Source: an uncultured Verrucomicrobiota bacterium (GTDB lineage Bacteria > Verrucomicrobiota > Verrucomicrobiia > Limisphaerales > UBA9464). From it: DNA of 56,352 nt. The position numbers and the translations under genes were made by a program. The notes beneath the pieces were generated by a model. The model had not been told where the DNA came from. It did not search any database and was given only the letters and a program-made list of their open reading frames with translations. This document shows, one piece after another, positions 36,391 through 46,786 of this stretch. Each line of letters starts with the position of its first letter. Position 1 is the first letter of the stretch. The stretch spans positions 1 to 56,352 of the forward strand of contig CAJAHH010000096.1 in assembly GCA_903939515.1 (NCBI GenBank). Reading direction: 5' to 3'.

Positions 36391-36771
36391 TCAGTCCCCC
36401 TTGTGCACGGAATGGCAGGCCTTGCAGTTGACGGCCGTCTTGAATCCATCCAGCGCACCGGGCTTTCCGGCGGCGAGGGAGTCTGCTGCGGCCTTGAGAG
36501 CGATGGTCTTCTCGGTCCAACTGGAAAGGTCGCCCTTCGGGGGATGGTTGAGGGCTAATTCCTTGGTTAGGAACGCCATTTTCTTGAAGTCATCCTCATT
36601 GCCCTGCCCCTTGGAGATGCGGGCGCTCAGAGATGTCTTGCCCTTGAATCCGTCTTCCATGATTTGCTCGATCGACAGAGAAGCCTTGGATTTGCCGTGG
36701 GTGGTGCATCCGGCCGTGACAGCAATGAGCGTCGCTGCAACGGCGAGGAGGTGGAGGGAAAAGGGTTTCAC
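36391..36771 (-). CDS. putative cytochrome c'-like lipoprotein
   Basis: The 126-residue product starts at GTG 36771 and has a lipoprotein signal (LLAVAATLIAVTAGC, lipobox VTAGC, Cys at 22), so it should be anchored to a membrane facing the periplasm. Near the C-terminus is a single haem-attachment motif, CKACH in TAVNCKACHSVHKGD. A c-type motif at the extreme C-terminus after a mostly helical body is the layout of cytochrome c' and c556-like four-helix proteins, and LKAAADSLAAGKPGALDGFKTA fits that fold. It probably carries electrons or binds a small gas ligand. No partner redox gene is adjacent. The family assignment is moderate. Confidence 0.72.
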   Translation of the reverse strand: MKPFSLHLLAVAATLIAVTAGCTTHGKSKASLSIEQIMEDGFKGKTSLSARISKGQGNEDDFKKMAFLTKELALNHPPKGDLSSWTEKTIALKAAADSLAAGKPGALDGFKTAVNCKACHSVHKGD

Positions 36772-36855
36772 GATATCTTTTAAATTCGCGCCAATGAAAT
36801 CCCAAGACCTGCCTGCAGTTCAAGGCTGAAATGACTCCGGGGACGGCTCGGAAAT

Positions 36856-38259
36856 CTAGCCTCCGGAAACCCGAGTCACCACACTGAAAACTTCGCCGGA
36901 TTGAAGTCGGGTCTGAAGGCGTCTTCCGGAAACCAAACTTGTTGCATCCCGGACCACGCCTCCCGTCTCAGCATCGAGCGTGAGCGAATAGCCTCGGTTC
37001 AAAACATTCTGAGGTGAAAGCAACCGCAGGCGGGCCAGCAAACTCTCCAGAAGCTGCCGTCGACGCTGTAATTTCCGACCTGGCTGGACCGTCAACGCCG
37101 ATCGAAGGCGCAGCAACTCCTGCTGACCCGCCCTCACCCGCATCCGAGGGCGCTGTGCGAGCATTCGCTGACGGTGTGACTCCAGGAGTCGCCCCCAAGT
37201 CCGTACCGAACGGGCCGCGACGCGACGCAGGGATTCTATCGTTTCATCCACCTGCTGGGAACGAGTCTCCAACCGACGCCTCGGGTGCGCCCGGATCCAG
37301 CGTCGAAGCGAGCCCTCCAGAATATCCCCGGATCGGTTTAAGCGGCGTTGAGCCAGCACCGCCAATCGGCGACCGGCTGACTCTACAAATTCGCGGCTGT
37401 CCACCCAATCTTGGGTCAGGATTTCGGCGGCGGCGCTGGGCGTGGCGGCACGGAAATCGGCGACGAAATCGGCGATGGTGAAATCGATCTCATGGCCCAC
37501 CGCGGAAACCACCGGAACTTCCGAGGCGGCAATGGCACGGGCCACCACCTCTTCGTTGAAGCACCAGAGGTCTTCCAGCGACCCACCACCCCGAGTAACA
37601 AGGATGACATCCAGCGGATGCCCCGACTGGGAAAAGCGGTTCAGACGTCCGATGGCCGCGGCGATTTCTTGCGCAGCTCCAGCCCCCTGCACGCGCACCG
37701 GATCCAAGATTACCTCGGGGCAAAACCGTCGCGAGAACACATGCAGCACGTCTTGAATGGCTGCACCGCTCGGCGAGGTCACCAGCCCGATCCGGACGGG
37801 ATATCGGCCAATGGGACGCTTTCGTGACGCATCAAAAAGCCCCTCTGCGGCCAACTTTTCCTTCAACCGCTCGAAGGCGGCCTGCAGCGCCCCCACGCCC
37901 TGAACCTCCACCGTGTTGACCCGCAGTTGGTAATTGCCGCGAGGCTCATAAACCGTGATGTCGCCCCCTAAAATGACCTGGGCTCCATCACGAAGGGCCG
38001 CTCGCCCCGCCCCGCCCTGCCCCCGGAACATCACGCAAGCCAACTGAGCTCCGGCATCCTTGAGAACAAAGTACGCGTGCCCGGAACTTTGCAGCCGCAA
38101 GTTGGAGACCTCGCCCGCCACCTTGCGATCCGCGAATCCGCTCTCCAACTGTTTCTTGAGCTTCTGGGTCAGCTCCGATACCGACTCGGGCGTCTTCTGG
38201 ACCGTTTCCTGGAACAGGTCGCCAGCGAAGCTCCACTGGGTTTTTGAAACGCGGGACAT
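36856..38259 (-). CDS. xseA: exodeoxyribonuclease VII large subunit
   Basis: XseA is the catalytic subunit of exonuclease VII. The 467-residue protein has the N-terminal OB fold (VSELTQKLKKQLESGF, GEVSNLRLQSSGHAYFVLKD), the catalytic domain with RIGLVTSPSGAAIQDVLHV, VILVTRGGGSLEDLWCFNEE and AVGHEIDFTIADFVADFRAATPSAAAE, and a helical C-terminus with NRGYSLTLD. ATG 38259 (MSRVSKTQW) is chosen because the longer frame to 38385 overlaps ymdB. It follows ymdB by 31 bases and is probably cotranscribed. The small subunit gene is at 2886. Confidence 0.95.
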   Translation of the reverse strand: MSRVSKTQWSFAGDLFQETVQKTPESVSELTQKLKKQLESGFADRKVAGEVSNLRLQSSGHAYFVLKDAGAQLACVMFRGQGGAGRAALRDGAQVILGGDITVYEPRGNYQLRVNTVEVQGVGALQAAFERLKEKLAAEGLFDASRKRPIGRYPVRIGLVTSPSGAAIQDVLHVFSRRFCPEVILDPVRVQGAGAAQEIAAAIGRLNRFSQSGHPLDVILVTRGGGSLEDLWCFNEEVVARAIAASEVPVVSAVGHEIDFTIADFVADFRAATPSAAAEILTQDWVDSREFVESAGRRLAVLAQRRLNRSGDILEGSLRRWIRAHPRRRLETRSQQVDETIESLRRVAARSVRTWGRLLESHRQRMLAQRPRMRVRAGQQELLRLRSALTVQPGRKLQRRRQLLESLLARLRLLSPQNVLNRGYSLTLDAETGGVVRDATSLVSGRRLQTRLQSGEVFSVVTRVSGG

Positions 38260-38290
38260 AACGGGCGGTGATTCGGTGAAGAGCTCGAGA

Positions 38291-39073
38291 TCAGTCCAGC
38301 AACTCCGAGATGCGGACGATCGATTGAGCACGTCCAGTCGCCGGATCGATGTCCACCAGGGCCCCCTGGAGACGCACTTGTCCATTGGCCACGTCGAAGC
38401 GTTGCGGCAAACCCGTCAAGAACCGCTTCAAGACGGGCTCCACCTGACGCCCCAGAACTGAATCATGCGGACCGGTAAACCCGGCGTCCGTCAGGTAGGC
38501 CGTGCCTCCCGGAAAAACCTGCTCGTCGGCAGTCTGCACGTGGGTATGGGTTCCGATTACCGCCGAAACCGAGCCATCGAGCATGCGGCCCATAGCGATC
38601 TTCTCCGAGGTCGCCTCACCATGGAAATCGACCAGGATAACTTTAGTGGCAGTCCGCAACCGAGCCACCTCGGACTGGGCGAGCAAGAACGGGTTTTCCA
38701 TGGGCGGCATGAAGGTCCGCGCTTGAAGGTTCAACACGGCTACCGGCGGCAAACCGGGTTTGTTCCAGACAATTGATCCATTGCCCGGCACACCTGGCGG
38801 ATAATTGGCCGGCCGCAACACCCGAGACTCAGTGGTGAGGAATGACGCCGTCTCCTTCTGATCCCAGACATGATCGCCGGTCGTGATAATATCCACGCCG
38901 TAACTGAACAATTCCCCGGCGATGCCCGCGGTAATACCGTTGCCCCCAGCGCTGTTCTCACCATTGGCGACGACAAAATCGATTCCCTCCCGGTGCACCA
39001 AGTCTTCTAGGAGCATTCGGACTGCGCGCCGACCGGGTTCGCCCACGATATCCCCTAAAAACAAGAGCTTCAC
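38291..39073 (-). CDS. ymdB: YmdB-family metallophosphoesterase
   Basis: The 260-residue protein matches the TIGR00282 group, named after B. subtilis YmdB, a cyclic-nucleotide phosphodiesterase affecting biofilm and motility. Metal-binding motifs are all present: LFLGDIVGEPGR, VANGENSAGG, TTGDHVWDQKE, VDFHGEATSEK and IGTHTHVQTADE. The start is GTG 39073, since the first Asp motif begins at residue 6. In Firmicutes ymdB usually follows rny, but here the next gene upstream is the divergent lepB, and xseA lies downstream. The 138 bases before it should hold both promoters. Confidence 0.92.
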   Translation of the reverse strand: MKLLFLGDIVGEPGRRAVRMLLEDLVHREGIDFVVANGENSAGGNGITAGIAGELFSYGVDIITTGDHVWDQKETASFLTTESRVLRPANYPPGVPGNGSIVWNKPGLPPVAVLNLQARTFMPPMENPFLLAQSEVARLRTATKVILVDFHGEATSEKIAMGRMLDGSVSAVIGTHTHVQTADEQVFPGGTAYLTDAGFTGPHDSVLGRQVEPVLKRFLTGLPQRFDVANGQVRLQGALVDIDPATGRAQSIVRISELLD

Positions 39074-39211
39074 TGCCGGTCAGCCTGTCGGATTCCGCGC
39101 CGCCTAGGAAGCAAACTGTGCTGCTGGCCGGGCCCGAAACATTCTGCAAGGAGCAGAGCTTGGATTTTAACTAGATCCCCGCGACGAATTGCCGGACCTT
39201 CCCATCGCTGC

Positions 39212-40615
39212 ATGTCACCATTCCGCTACGTATTCTGGAAAAGCTATCGGGAAGCGGGCCACCTGGCCGAACAAGCCCAGAAGATCCTGGATCATCAGCG
39301 GGATCTCCTGACGCCGGCACGCGTCACCGAGTTGGAAGCATCCATCCGCCATCTGGAAAGCGTGCGGAACAAAGGGACCCGTGAGGAGATCGCCGCGGCG
39401 ATGACCCGTTTGGAGGCCACCGCACAAACCTCTCTGATGGCCTACCCGCACGCCTCCATGCGCGAGAATGTCGAAGGCCTTCTCACCATGGGGATCGTGC
39501 TGTTCGCCTTCCGCCAATTCTTTTTCCAGCCCATGGCTATTCCCACGGGCTCGGCTCAACCGACCTTCAGCGGCATCACCTGCGAAGATCTTCGCTACAA
39601 TGGCAAGTCGGTCCCCAACTTGGCTGTCCAAGCCGTCGAATGGGCTCTCTTTGGTCAGCACTACTTCGAGGTGATCGCCGAACAGGATGGTGAACTAGGA
39701 GGCGTCAGCCCGTCGTCGGGTTCCGGCGGAATCACCGGCCTCCTGCGCAAGTCCTTCGAGGTCGAGGTCGGTCGGGTCACCTACACGGTCAAGACCTCCA
39801 TGAGCGAGGGGCCCCGCGACTTCATGAGCCACATGGGCCTGGCCAATGACCAAGGCAGCCTACCTCAGCGCTTCTTCAAACAAGGTGAACCGATCATCCG
39901 CTGCCGGGTCAAATCGGGTGATCGCCTGATGGTCGACCGGATTACCTACAATTTCCGGAACCCGAGTCGTGGAGACACCGTGGTGTTCAAGTCGATGCAG
40001 CATAAGGGCATGACGGCCAATACCCACTACATCAAGCGCCTAGTAGCGCTCGGTGGCGAGACGGTCCGCATCGGAGACGACCGGCACGTGGTGATCAACG
40101 GCCAGCGCCTAGATGCCAACACTCCGGGCTTCGCCGACGTTTACAGCTTCGACCCGGCCAAACATCCGGTGTCCAGCAGCTACTCCGGTCACGTGAATGG
40201 GATTGGCTTTGCCGAAGGCAGTTGGTTTTCGACCCACGAGGCAGAGTACGAACTTTTGCACAGCCGCGACGCCTCGGCAGCGCAGCAACTCACTACCATT
40301 AGTGAGGAGAAATTGAAGATTTGGCGGAGTTTCACCCACGCTGCGGCCGCCACCACGGATGACTCGCAGAATGGACGCTGGGCCCAGCAAAAGTCCCGTC
40401 TTGAGGCGATGACTCAGAGCACGCCCAATTTCCCCAATGCCAAGGCCGAGGTGACAGTCCGGCCCGGCCATGTGATGTGCCTCGGCGACAACACGATGAA
40501 CAGCTCCGACTCCCGGATGTGGGAGGTGCCCGACTTCCCTCAAGAGCGCATCGTCGGTAAATCCGGTTGGGTCTTCTGGCCCCTGAGCCGTCGTTGGGGT
40601 TGGAGCCAGCACTAA
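39212..40615 (+). CDS. lepB: signal peptidase I, enlarged form
   Basis: The protein removes signal peptides from exported proteins at the outer face of the inner membrane. It is 467 residues, longer than usual. Residues 1-85 form a charged helical region before the membrane anchor (ENVEGLLTMGIVLFAFRQFF). The catalytic Ser is in IPTGSAQPTF (about 114; usually a Ser-Met-x-Pro motif), and the general-base Lys is in THYIKRLVALGGE (about 275). About 160 residues separate them, against about 55 in E. coli, so there is a large insertion. The C-terminus has the expected DNTMNSSDSRMW and a final strand. ATG 39212 is the start. Confidence 0.88.
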   Translation: MSPFRYVFWKSYREAGHLAEQAQKILDHQRDLLTPARVTELEASIRHLESVRNKGTREEIAAAMTRLEATAQTSLMAYPHASMRENVEGLLTMGIVLFAFRQFFFQPMAIPTGSAQPTFSGITCEDLRYNGKSVPNLAVQAVEWALFGQHYFEVIAEQDGELGGVSPSSGSGGITGLLRKSFEVEVGRVTYTVKTSMSEGPRDFMSHMGLANDQGSLPQRFFKQGEPIIRCRVKSGDRLMVDRITYNFRNPSRGDTVVFKSMQHKGMTANTHYIKRLVALGGETVRIGDDRHVVINGQRLDANTPGFADVYSFDPAKHPVSSSYSGHVNGIGFAEGSWFSTHEAEYELLHSRDASAAQQLTTISEEKLKIWRSFTHAAAATTDDSQNGRWAQQKSRLEAMTQSTPNFPNAKAEVTVRPGHVMCLGDNTMNSSDSRMWEVPDFPQERIVGKSGWVFWPLSRRWGWSQH

Positions 40616-40735
40616 GACGTTCCCTCCCACCGAAGCAACGCAAGTCACCGATCCAGTCGGGAAGCTCCTTCGTCGACATCAGCGTTGACCGGACTCCTTG
40701 AAGCAACACCATCCAATGTCTCTTTTTTCTCGCGC

Positions 40736-42877
40736 ATGAAGACCCTGCTGTTCGTCTGCACCGGCAATACATGCCGCAGCCCCATGGCTGCCGCTTTGGC
40801 TCGCAAGGCCACAGGGGATTCATCGGAATGGCAGGTGGTTTCAGCGGGGATCAATGCACTGAATGGCCAGGTGGTAAGCCCGCACTCGGTGAGCGCTCTC
40901 CGTCAGATGGGGATAGACATCTCGCAGCACCGGGCCCAAATGCTCACCGGACGATTGGTCCGGGAAGCCGATTACATTTTCGGTCTCACCCGGGGACATG
41001 TGGAAGGCATCGTCTCACTGTATCCGGAGGCCGCTGAAAAACTATTTGTCCTCCGCGAATTCGAGGAGAACGTCAGCGAACTAGACCTCGACATCCACGA
41101 CCCCATCGGCGGACCGCTGGACGGCTACCTCGATTGCCGGGACCAGATCCACCATGCCGTCGATGCAGCCGTCCGATTCATTCGTGAAGGGGGTTCAATC
41201 CGACCGACCCTGACCGTGTCTCTTGGCTCAGACCACGCCGGATTCTCCCTCAAGCACAGCCTGGCTCCAGTCCTTTCCAAGATGGGCCTTCATGTGATCG
41301 ACGAGGGGGCCTACGGACCGGAATCGGCCGACTATCCGGACTACGCTCAGGCGGTGGCCCGCAAGGTGGCATCCGGAGAGGCCGACTTTGGACTCCTCAT
41401 TTGCTCGACCGGTGTGGGCATCAGTATCGCCGCCAACAAGGTTCCCGGAATCCGCGCCGCACTGGTGCACAACATCGAGGGAGCGGCTCTTGCCCGTCAG
41501 CATAACGATGCGAATATCCTCTGCCTTGGGGCACGATTCGTCTCTCCGGAGCAGGCCATTCAAATCGTTGAAAACTTCATCCAAACCCCTTTTGAAGGCG
41601 GCCGCCACGAGCGCCGCGTGAACAAGATCGAACCAGACATGTCCACATCACTCGCCTCCGTTGATCCGCAAATCGCCGACATTATACGCCATGAACGTTT
41701 GCGCCAGCTCGAGAACATCGAGCTCATCGCCAGCGAAAACTTCACCAGCCCGGCCGTTATGGAGGTCCAGGGCAGCGTTCTCACCAACAAGTATGCCGAA
41801 GGCTACCCGGGCAAACGGTGGTACGGGGGCTGTGAGTACGTCGACGAAGCAGAAGTCTTGGCCATCAACCGCGCCAAGCAACTCTTCGGGGCCGAGCATG
41901 CCAACGTGCAGCCTCACTCCGGCTCTGGAGCCAACATGGCCGTGTATTTCAGCATGCTGAAGCCCGGCGACAAACTGCTGACCATGGACCTCAGCCATGG
42001 CGGTCACTTGACCCACGGCAACAAGGCCAATTTCTCCGGCAAGTTCTTCGAGATCGTCCACTACGGCGTCGGCAAGGACAGCGAACTCATCGACTACGAC
42101 CAGCTCGCCACCATGGCGCGCGAGCATCGGCCCAAGATGATCACCGTCGGAGCTTCGGCCTACTCGCGCCGCATTGATTTCCAACGCATGGGCGAAATTG
42201 CCCGCGAGGTCGGTGCAATGCTGTTAGCGGACATCGCCCACATCGCTGGCCTCGTGGCCGCCGGGGTTCACCCGAGCCCAGTGCCCCATGCCGACTTCGT
42301 TACCACGACCACTCACAAGACCCTGCGGGGCCCGCGCGGCGGACTCATCTTGTGCAAGGCTCAGTACGCCAAGGCCATCGACTCGCAAGTATTCCCAGGC
42401 ATTCAGGGCGGCCCCTTAATGCACGTTATCGCTGCCAAGGCCGTGTGCTTCCATGAGGCACTGCAACCGAGCTTCCAGGGCTACCAGCAGCAAATTGTCC
42501 GCAATGCAGCAGCTCTGTGCGAGGGCATGAAGCGCAACGGCTTCCGCATCGTCAGTGGTGGAACCGAAAATCACCTCATGCTCGTCGATGTCGGGGCCCG
42601 TGGATTGACGGGCAAGCAGTGCCAGCTAGTCCTCGACACCGCCGGGATCACCACCAACAAGAACACCATCCCCTTCGAGACCCGATCTCCCTTCGAGGGC
42701 AGCGGAGTGCGATTGGGAACCCCAGCGGTCACCACCCGTGGCATGCGCGAACCAGAGATGCTGGCCATCGCCGACATGATTAGTGAGGTGCTGCTAGATA
42801 TCGCCAATCCGGCCACGGCGGCGAAGGTGCAAGATCGCGTGAAGGCGCTGACGGCCCGTTTCCCCCTGCCCTATTGA
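40736..42877 (+). CDS. three-domain fusion: YwlE-like protein phosphatase + RpiB + serine hydroxymethyltransferase
   Basis: One uninterrupted 713-codon frame. Residues 1-152 are a low-molecular-weight phosphatase with P-loop [10 protein letters not shown] (Cys8, Arg14) and the Asp in DIHDPIGGP (about 122). Thr12 matches the Thr that gives YwlE arginine-phosphatase specificity. Residues 158-301 are ribose-5-phosphate isomerase [28 protein letters not shown] (Cys223) and [15 protein letters not shown]. Residues 302-713 are a full-length Gly[26 protein letters not shown], and the PLP Lys in [11 protein letters not shown]. The RpiB part ends naturally at RRVNKIEPD and GlyA starts at once with Met302 (41639-41641), without an obvious Shine-Dalgarno sequence before it. 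In B. subtilis ywlE-ywlF-ywlG-glyA are adjacent genes. ATG 40736 is the start. Confidence 0.93.
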   Translation: MKTLLFVCTGNTCRSPMAAALARKATGDSSEWQVVSAGINALNGQVVSPHSVSALRQMGIDISQHRAQMLTGRLVREADYIFGLTRGHVEGIVSLYPEAAEKLFVLREFEENVSELDLDIHDPIGGPLDGYLDCRDQIHHAVDAAVRFIREGGSIRPTLTVSLGSDHAGFSLKHSLAPVLSKMGLHVIDEGAYGPESADYPDYAQAVARKVASGEADFGLLICSTGVGISIAANKVPGIRAALVHNIEGAALARQHNDANILCLGARFVSPEQAIQIVENFIQTPFEGGRHERRVNKIEPDMSTSLASVDPQIADIIRHERLRQLENIELIASENFTSPAVMEVQGSVLTNKYAEGYPGKRWYGGCEYVDEAEVLAINRAKQLFGAEHANVQPHSGSGANMAVYFSMLKPGDKLLTMDLSHGGHLTHGNKANFSGKFFEIVHYGVGKDSELIDYDQLATMAREHRPKMITVGASAYSRRIDFQRMGEIAREVGAMLLADIAHIAGLVAAGVHPSPVPHADFVTTTTHKTLRGPRGGLILCKAQYAKAIDSQVFPGIQGGPLMHVIAAKAVCFHEALQPSFQGYQQQIVRNAAALCEGMKRNGFRIVSGGTENHLMLVDVGARGLTGKQCQLVLDTAGITTNKNTIPFETRSPFEGSGVRLGTPAVTTRGMREPEMLAIADMISEVLLDIANPATAAKVQDRVKALTARFPLPY

Positions 42878-42893
42878 AATGCGGGTGATCTGA

Positions 42894-42925
42894 GCGCGGT
42901 CCTAAGTTTTTTGGCAGGACCGCGC
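42894..42925 (+). terminator. strong hairpin after the fusion gene
   Basis: GCGCGGTCCT (42894-42903) and AGGACCGCGC (42916-42925) form a perfect 10-bp stem with a 12-base loop that itself contains TTTTTT. It begins 17 bases after the stop. There is no T run after the stem, so it may be a factor-dependent or two-sided terminator or a 3' stabiliser. Confidence 0.6.
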
Positions 42926-43098
42926 CTGCGCTCGCCAGGAAGCTCCGAAGAGGATGTGGCTTTTGCGCTGTGTCCGAGGCAATGGGTTGTTTGTTCCCAA
43001 GGGCTTGGTTCAGCCCTGTTCCGCTGCCACTCAGTGGGCGGTTCTGAACAGACCTTTCCGGGTGACCAACCGCTGGAGCGGAGGTTAGAGTCTGGCCC

Positions 43099-46000
43099 AT
43101 GATGAACGCCGCCCCCAGACCCGGTGGCACGCTCGATGAGCTCGCCAACTTGGCGGCTCAAGTGAGCGTTGCTCCGGCGGCCATAGTGGTGCTGGAAGAG
43201 CGCCTTAGCTGGATCCCAGCAGGACAGGCCGGATGCTCTCCGGAGTTCATTGAAGCGGTTCTTCCGGTGATCTCCCGGGTCGCTGTCAGCATCCACGACT
43301 GGATCGAACTGCGCGATGCCCAGACCCAGCTGCCGGACGGATGGCGCTGGCTTTCATGTCTTCCGATACGCCTCCCTTCCGGCGCCGTAGCCGGCGTGAT
43401 CGCTGTGCTGGATCGGTCTCCGCGACGATTGAATTCGGGTCAGCGGGCGGGCCTTCAGACGGTTGCTCGGCAAGTCATGGTCCATTTGGAGCTTCGGCGA
43501 CAGGCCACCGACCTCGCGGCCACCACCGAGCAGCACCGCCAAACCGAGACACGCCTGCGTGACAACGAGGCCTACTTCCAATCCTTAGTAGAATCCCTGC
43601 CCCAGAACATCTTCCGCAAAGATCTCAATGGCCGCTTCACCTTCGTGAACGGGGCCTTCTGTCGAACGGTCAAACGCCACAAAAGCCAACTCATCGGAGT
43701 CACCGACTTCGATCTGTTTCCGGAGGAGTTGTCTCGCCGCTACGTCGAGGATGACCGTCTAGTCATTAGCACTGGCAATGCTCTGGAAAAAACCGAGGTC
43801 AACGTCACTCCCGACGGTCAACGCCATTGGTTCCATGTCATTAAGACCCTGCTGCTCGATGCGAGCGGCCAACCCGTGGGTCTTCAGGGGAGTTTCTGGG
43901 AAGTCACCCAAGAAAAACGGATCGAGGAGCAGTTGGCCCAAGAACGGGATCTGCTTCATGCGCTGCTCGAGCACGCGCCGGATGCCATCTACTTCAAAGA
44001 CCTCGATTCCCGAATCACCCGCGCCAGCCGTGCGTTGGCCCATCGGGTCGGAATCTCAGACCCGAACCAACTCATCGGGAAAACCGACCATAGCTTCTTT
44101 GACCGCCAGTACGCCGATGCCGCTCGGTCCGACGAACTAGCGATCATCCAGACCGGCCAACCGATCCTAGGTCGTCTGGAAAAGGAGAACCTCCCGACTG
44201 GCCGAGTCCGTTGGGCACTGACCAGCAAGATGCCCTTGCGGTCTCCGGACGGACAAATCGTGGGCACCTTTGGACTTTCCAGAGATATTACGGAATTACA
44301 GACAGCGCGCGAACAGCTCGAACGCACCGAGGCCAATTACCGCGGCCTGGTTCAGAACGCCGTCGACGGCATTTTCCAAACCTCGCCGGATGGACGGTAT
44401 CTCAACGCGAATCTTGCACTGGCCAAGATGTACGGTTTCGACACCGTCGACGAACTCCTGGCCAGTCGAACCGACATTGAGCACCAACTCTATGTCGATC
44501 CGAAGCAGCGCGACCGCTTCGAAGAGCTGCTCAACCGGAACGACAAGATCGACCACTTCGACAGTGAGGTTTATCGCAAGAACGGCCGGAAGATTTGGAT
44601 TAGCGAAAACGCCCGCGCTGTCCGGGATCCTTCCACAGGAAAGCTCCTGTACTACGAAGGTACGGTCGAAGACATCACCGCCCGCAAGCAGGCCGAGAAG
44701 GATTTGAATGAGGCCAATTCCGCGCTGGCTGCGGCCCGCGACGTGGCCATCGAATCGGCACGCGCTAAATCCCAGTTCCTGGCGAACACCTCGCATGAGA
44801 TCCGCACCCCGATGAATGGAATCATCGGATTCGCCCGCCTGCTTCTGGACACGCCTCTCAACCCAGAGCAGCGCGAACATGCGGACACCGTCCTTCACAG
44901 CGCCCAGAACTTACTCAAGGTGCTCAATGACATCCTCGACTTCTCCAAGATCGAGAGTGGCAAGCTCGCCTTCGAGAACATCGAGTTCGACCTCAGGCCC
45001 ATCGTTGAGGACACCGTCGAATTGCTGGTGGAGATCGCTCAAGCCCGGGGAGTCGAGGTGGCCACGCGAATCGATCATGGTCTGCCCGCGATGCTCCGCG
45101 GAGACCCGGGACGCATCCGGCAAGTGCTCACAAATCTTCTCGGCAACGCCATCAAGTTTACCCAGAAGGGAGAGGTCACCGTTGGCATTGAGGTTCTGGA
45201 AATCCAGGGAGAACGCTGTCGAATTGCCTGCTGGGTCCGAGATACTGGGATTGGCATCGAACCGGCCGCTCTCGGAAGAATCTTCCAAGAATTCACCCAG
45301 GCCGACGGTTCAACCACTCGCCGCTTCGGCGGCACCGGTCTAGGCTTGTCGATCTCCCGCGAGCTAGCCCGCCGCATGGGTGGTGACATCGAGGTGAGCA
45401 GTGAGCCGGGGCATGGTTCGACCTTCACCATGACAGGGGTCTTCGAGATCGTGAGTCAGGCCCCCGCGGCACCCGCTCCATGCCCTCTAAAACTGCTCAT
45501 AGCCGACGCCCATGCGGCCACCTGCCAGTCTTTTGAGCATGAATTGGGTCGCTGTGGAGCCTTAGTCACCCAGGTGCCCACGGCCGCTGCGGCCATTGAT
45601 TCTCTGCGACAAGCAGCCGAGGCAGGCCACCCGTTTGATGCTGCGTTCATCGCCCTGCAATTACCGGACATGGATGGCCTGACGGTGGCCCACGAGGTGC
45701 ACTGCATCGCAGCCATCGCATCCGTGCGGATCATCCTAGTCGCGGCGGTCTCCCAGCGCCCGGATCCGAATTTGTTGCGGACGGTGGGAATCGCCGGTCA
45801 CCTGGTCAAACCCTTCAAGCAATCCCGACTGCGGGAGGCGCTCCGAGCGCTGGCTGCTGGAGAAAGCCTTCTGAGCGGACCCAGCCCTACGGATTCTATT
45901 TCTAGAAAAAAAACCCCGAGCGGCCGTTCGCTGAGATTACTGCTGGCCGAAGACAATCTCGTGAACCAGAAGCTGGCCGTCACCCAACTCCGTCGCCTCG

Positions 46001-46749
46001 GACACAGCGTCGCTGTCGCTTCCAATGGGCGCGAGACGCTGCAGGCCTTGCAACGGGGCCCTTTCGATGCGGTCTTCCTCGACTGTCAAATGCCCGAACT
46101 CGACGGCTACGAAACAGCCCGCGAAATCCGCCGTCTGGAGGCCGACCGAAAGTTGGGAAACCGGCTACCCACCTTCTTGATCGCCCTCACAGCCAATGCC
46201 ATGGCGGGTGACCGAGAGAAATGCCTGGCGGCCGGCATGGATGAATTTCTCACCAAGCCGCTCGATCTCGACCAACTGCCTAGCGTGCTCAACCGGGCTG
46301 TTGGGGCTCCGTCACTGCTGCCGACAGAGACTCCATCACCGATCTCAACCCTCGCGAGACCGATCTCACAAACCTCGGAGGCGTCCCGCCCCGACTCGAT
46401 GCCCATTCTCGATGCCTCCCTGTTGGATTCCTTGCGAACCCTTCGCTTCGATGGAGAACCCGACCCAGTCATCGAGATCATCGATCTATTCCTGCGCGAC
46501 ACGCCCTCACGCCTGGAGGAGGCAATTGCCTCCTTCCATCGGCGGAATGCCACTGGAGTGCAGGAGGCCGCACACACCCTTAAAGGCAGCGCGAACAATT
46601 TGGGAGCCCGTCGACTGGGAGCCGCTGCTGGACGCCTGGAAAACCAGGCATCCACAGGCCGATGGGACCTCATCGATGAACTCCTCCAAGCCGCCACGAC
46701 GGAACTCCAGTTGCTAATCCCGGAGCTGGAGAGTCAGCGTTCTCACTGA
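43099..46749 (+). CDS. hybrid sensor histidine kinase with GAF, three PAS, two receiver domains and Hpt
   Basis: The 1216-residue protein has no clear membrane segment, so it probably senses a cytoplasmic signal. Order: a GAF-like domain (about 10-140), a coiled linker, three PAS domains (about 155-275, 285-405, 410-530), HisKA with His in [12 protein letters not shown] (about 565), HATPase with [17 protein letters not shown] and GGTGLGLSI, a first receiver domain (about 795-915), a second (about 945-1070) with the phosphoacceptor in [13 protein letters not shown] (about 994), and an Hpt domain with [12 protein letters not shown] (about 1158). The first receiver reads [12 protein letters not shown] and lacks the phosphoacceptor Asp. 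It belongs to the BarA/ArcB-type multi-step relay. ATG 43099 is the first of two Met codons. Confidence 0.93.
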   Translation: MMNAAPRPGGTLDELANLAAQVSVAPAAIVVLEERLSWIPAGQAGCSPEFIEAVLPVISRVAVSIHDWIELRDAQTQLPDGWRWLSCLPIRLPSGAVAGVIAVLDRSPRRLNSGQRAGLQTVARQVMVHLELRRQATDLAATTEQHRQTETRLRDNEAYFQSLVESLPQNIFRKDLNGRFTFVNGAFCRTVKRHKSQLIGVTDFDLFPEELSRRYVEDDRLVISTGNALEKTEVNVTPDGQRHWFHVIKTLLLDASGQPVGLQGSFWEVTQEKRIEEQLAQERDLLHALLEHAPDAIYFKDLDSRITRASRALAHRVGISDPNQLIGKTDHSFFDRQYADAARSDELAIIQTGQPILGRLEKENLPTGRVRWALTSKMPLRSPDGQIVGTFGLSRDITELQTAREQLERTEANYRGLVQNAVDGIFQTSPDGRYLNANLALAKMYGFDTVDELLASRTDIEHQLYVDPKQRDRFEELLNRNDKIDHFDSEVYRKNGRKIWISENARAVRDPSTGKLLYYEGTVEDITARKQAEKDLNEANSALAAARDVAIESARAKSQFLANTSHEIRTPMNGIIGFARLLLDTPLNPEQREHADTVLHSAQNLLKVLNDILDFSKIESGKLAFENIEFDLRPIVEDTVELLVEIAQARGVEVATRIDHGLPAMLRGDPGRIRQVLTNLLGNAIKFTQKGEVTVGIEVLEIQGERCRIACWVRDTGIGIEPAALGRIFQEFTQADGSTTRRFGGTGLGLSISRELARRMGGDIEVSSEPGHGSTFTMTGVFEIVSQAPAAPAPCPLKLLIADAHAATCQSFEHELGRCGALVTQVPTAAAAIDSLRQAAEAGHPFDAAFIALQLPDMDGLTVAHEVHCIAAIASVRIILVAAVSQRPDPNLLRTVGIAGHLVKPFKQSRLREALRALAAGESLLSGPSPTDSISRKKTPSGRSLRLLLAEDNLVNQKLAVTQLRRLGHSVAVASNGRETLQALQRGPFDAVFLDCQMPELDGYETAREIRRLEADRKLGNRLPTFLIALTANAMAGDREKCLAAGMDEFLTKPLDLDQLPSVLNRAVGAPSLLPTETPSPISTLARPISQTSEASRPDSMPILDASLLDSLRTLRFDGEPDPVIEIIDLFLRDTPSRLEEAIASFHRRNATGVQEAAHTLKGSANNLGARRLGAAAGRLENQASTGRWDLIDELLQAATTELQLLIPELESQRSH

Positions 46750-46786
46750 AATTCGCGAAAGAGAAACTCGATCGCCGACCGCACGC

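Noticed and set aside
39212-40615. Loss of the catalytic Lys in signal peptidase I
   Set aside because: The first candidate position (VDRITY) is Arg, but the true general base is in the later YIKR motif, where Lys is present.
40736-42877. Three separate genes mistaken for one because of a frame error
   Set aside because: The frame is open throughout and each domain has the correct length and boundary. An undetected base substitution at a stop codon remains possible, so I kept it as a check under findings.
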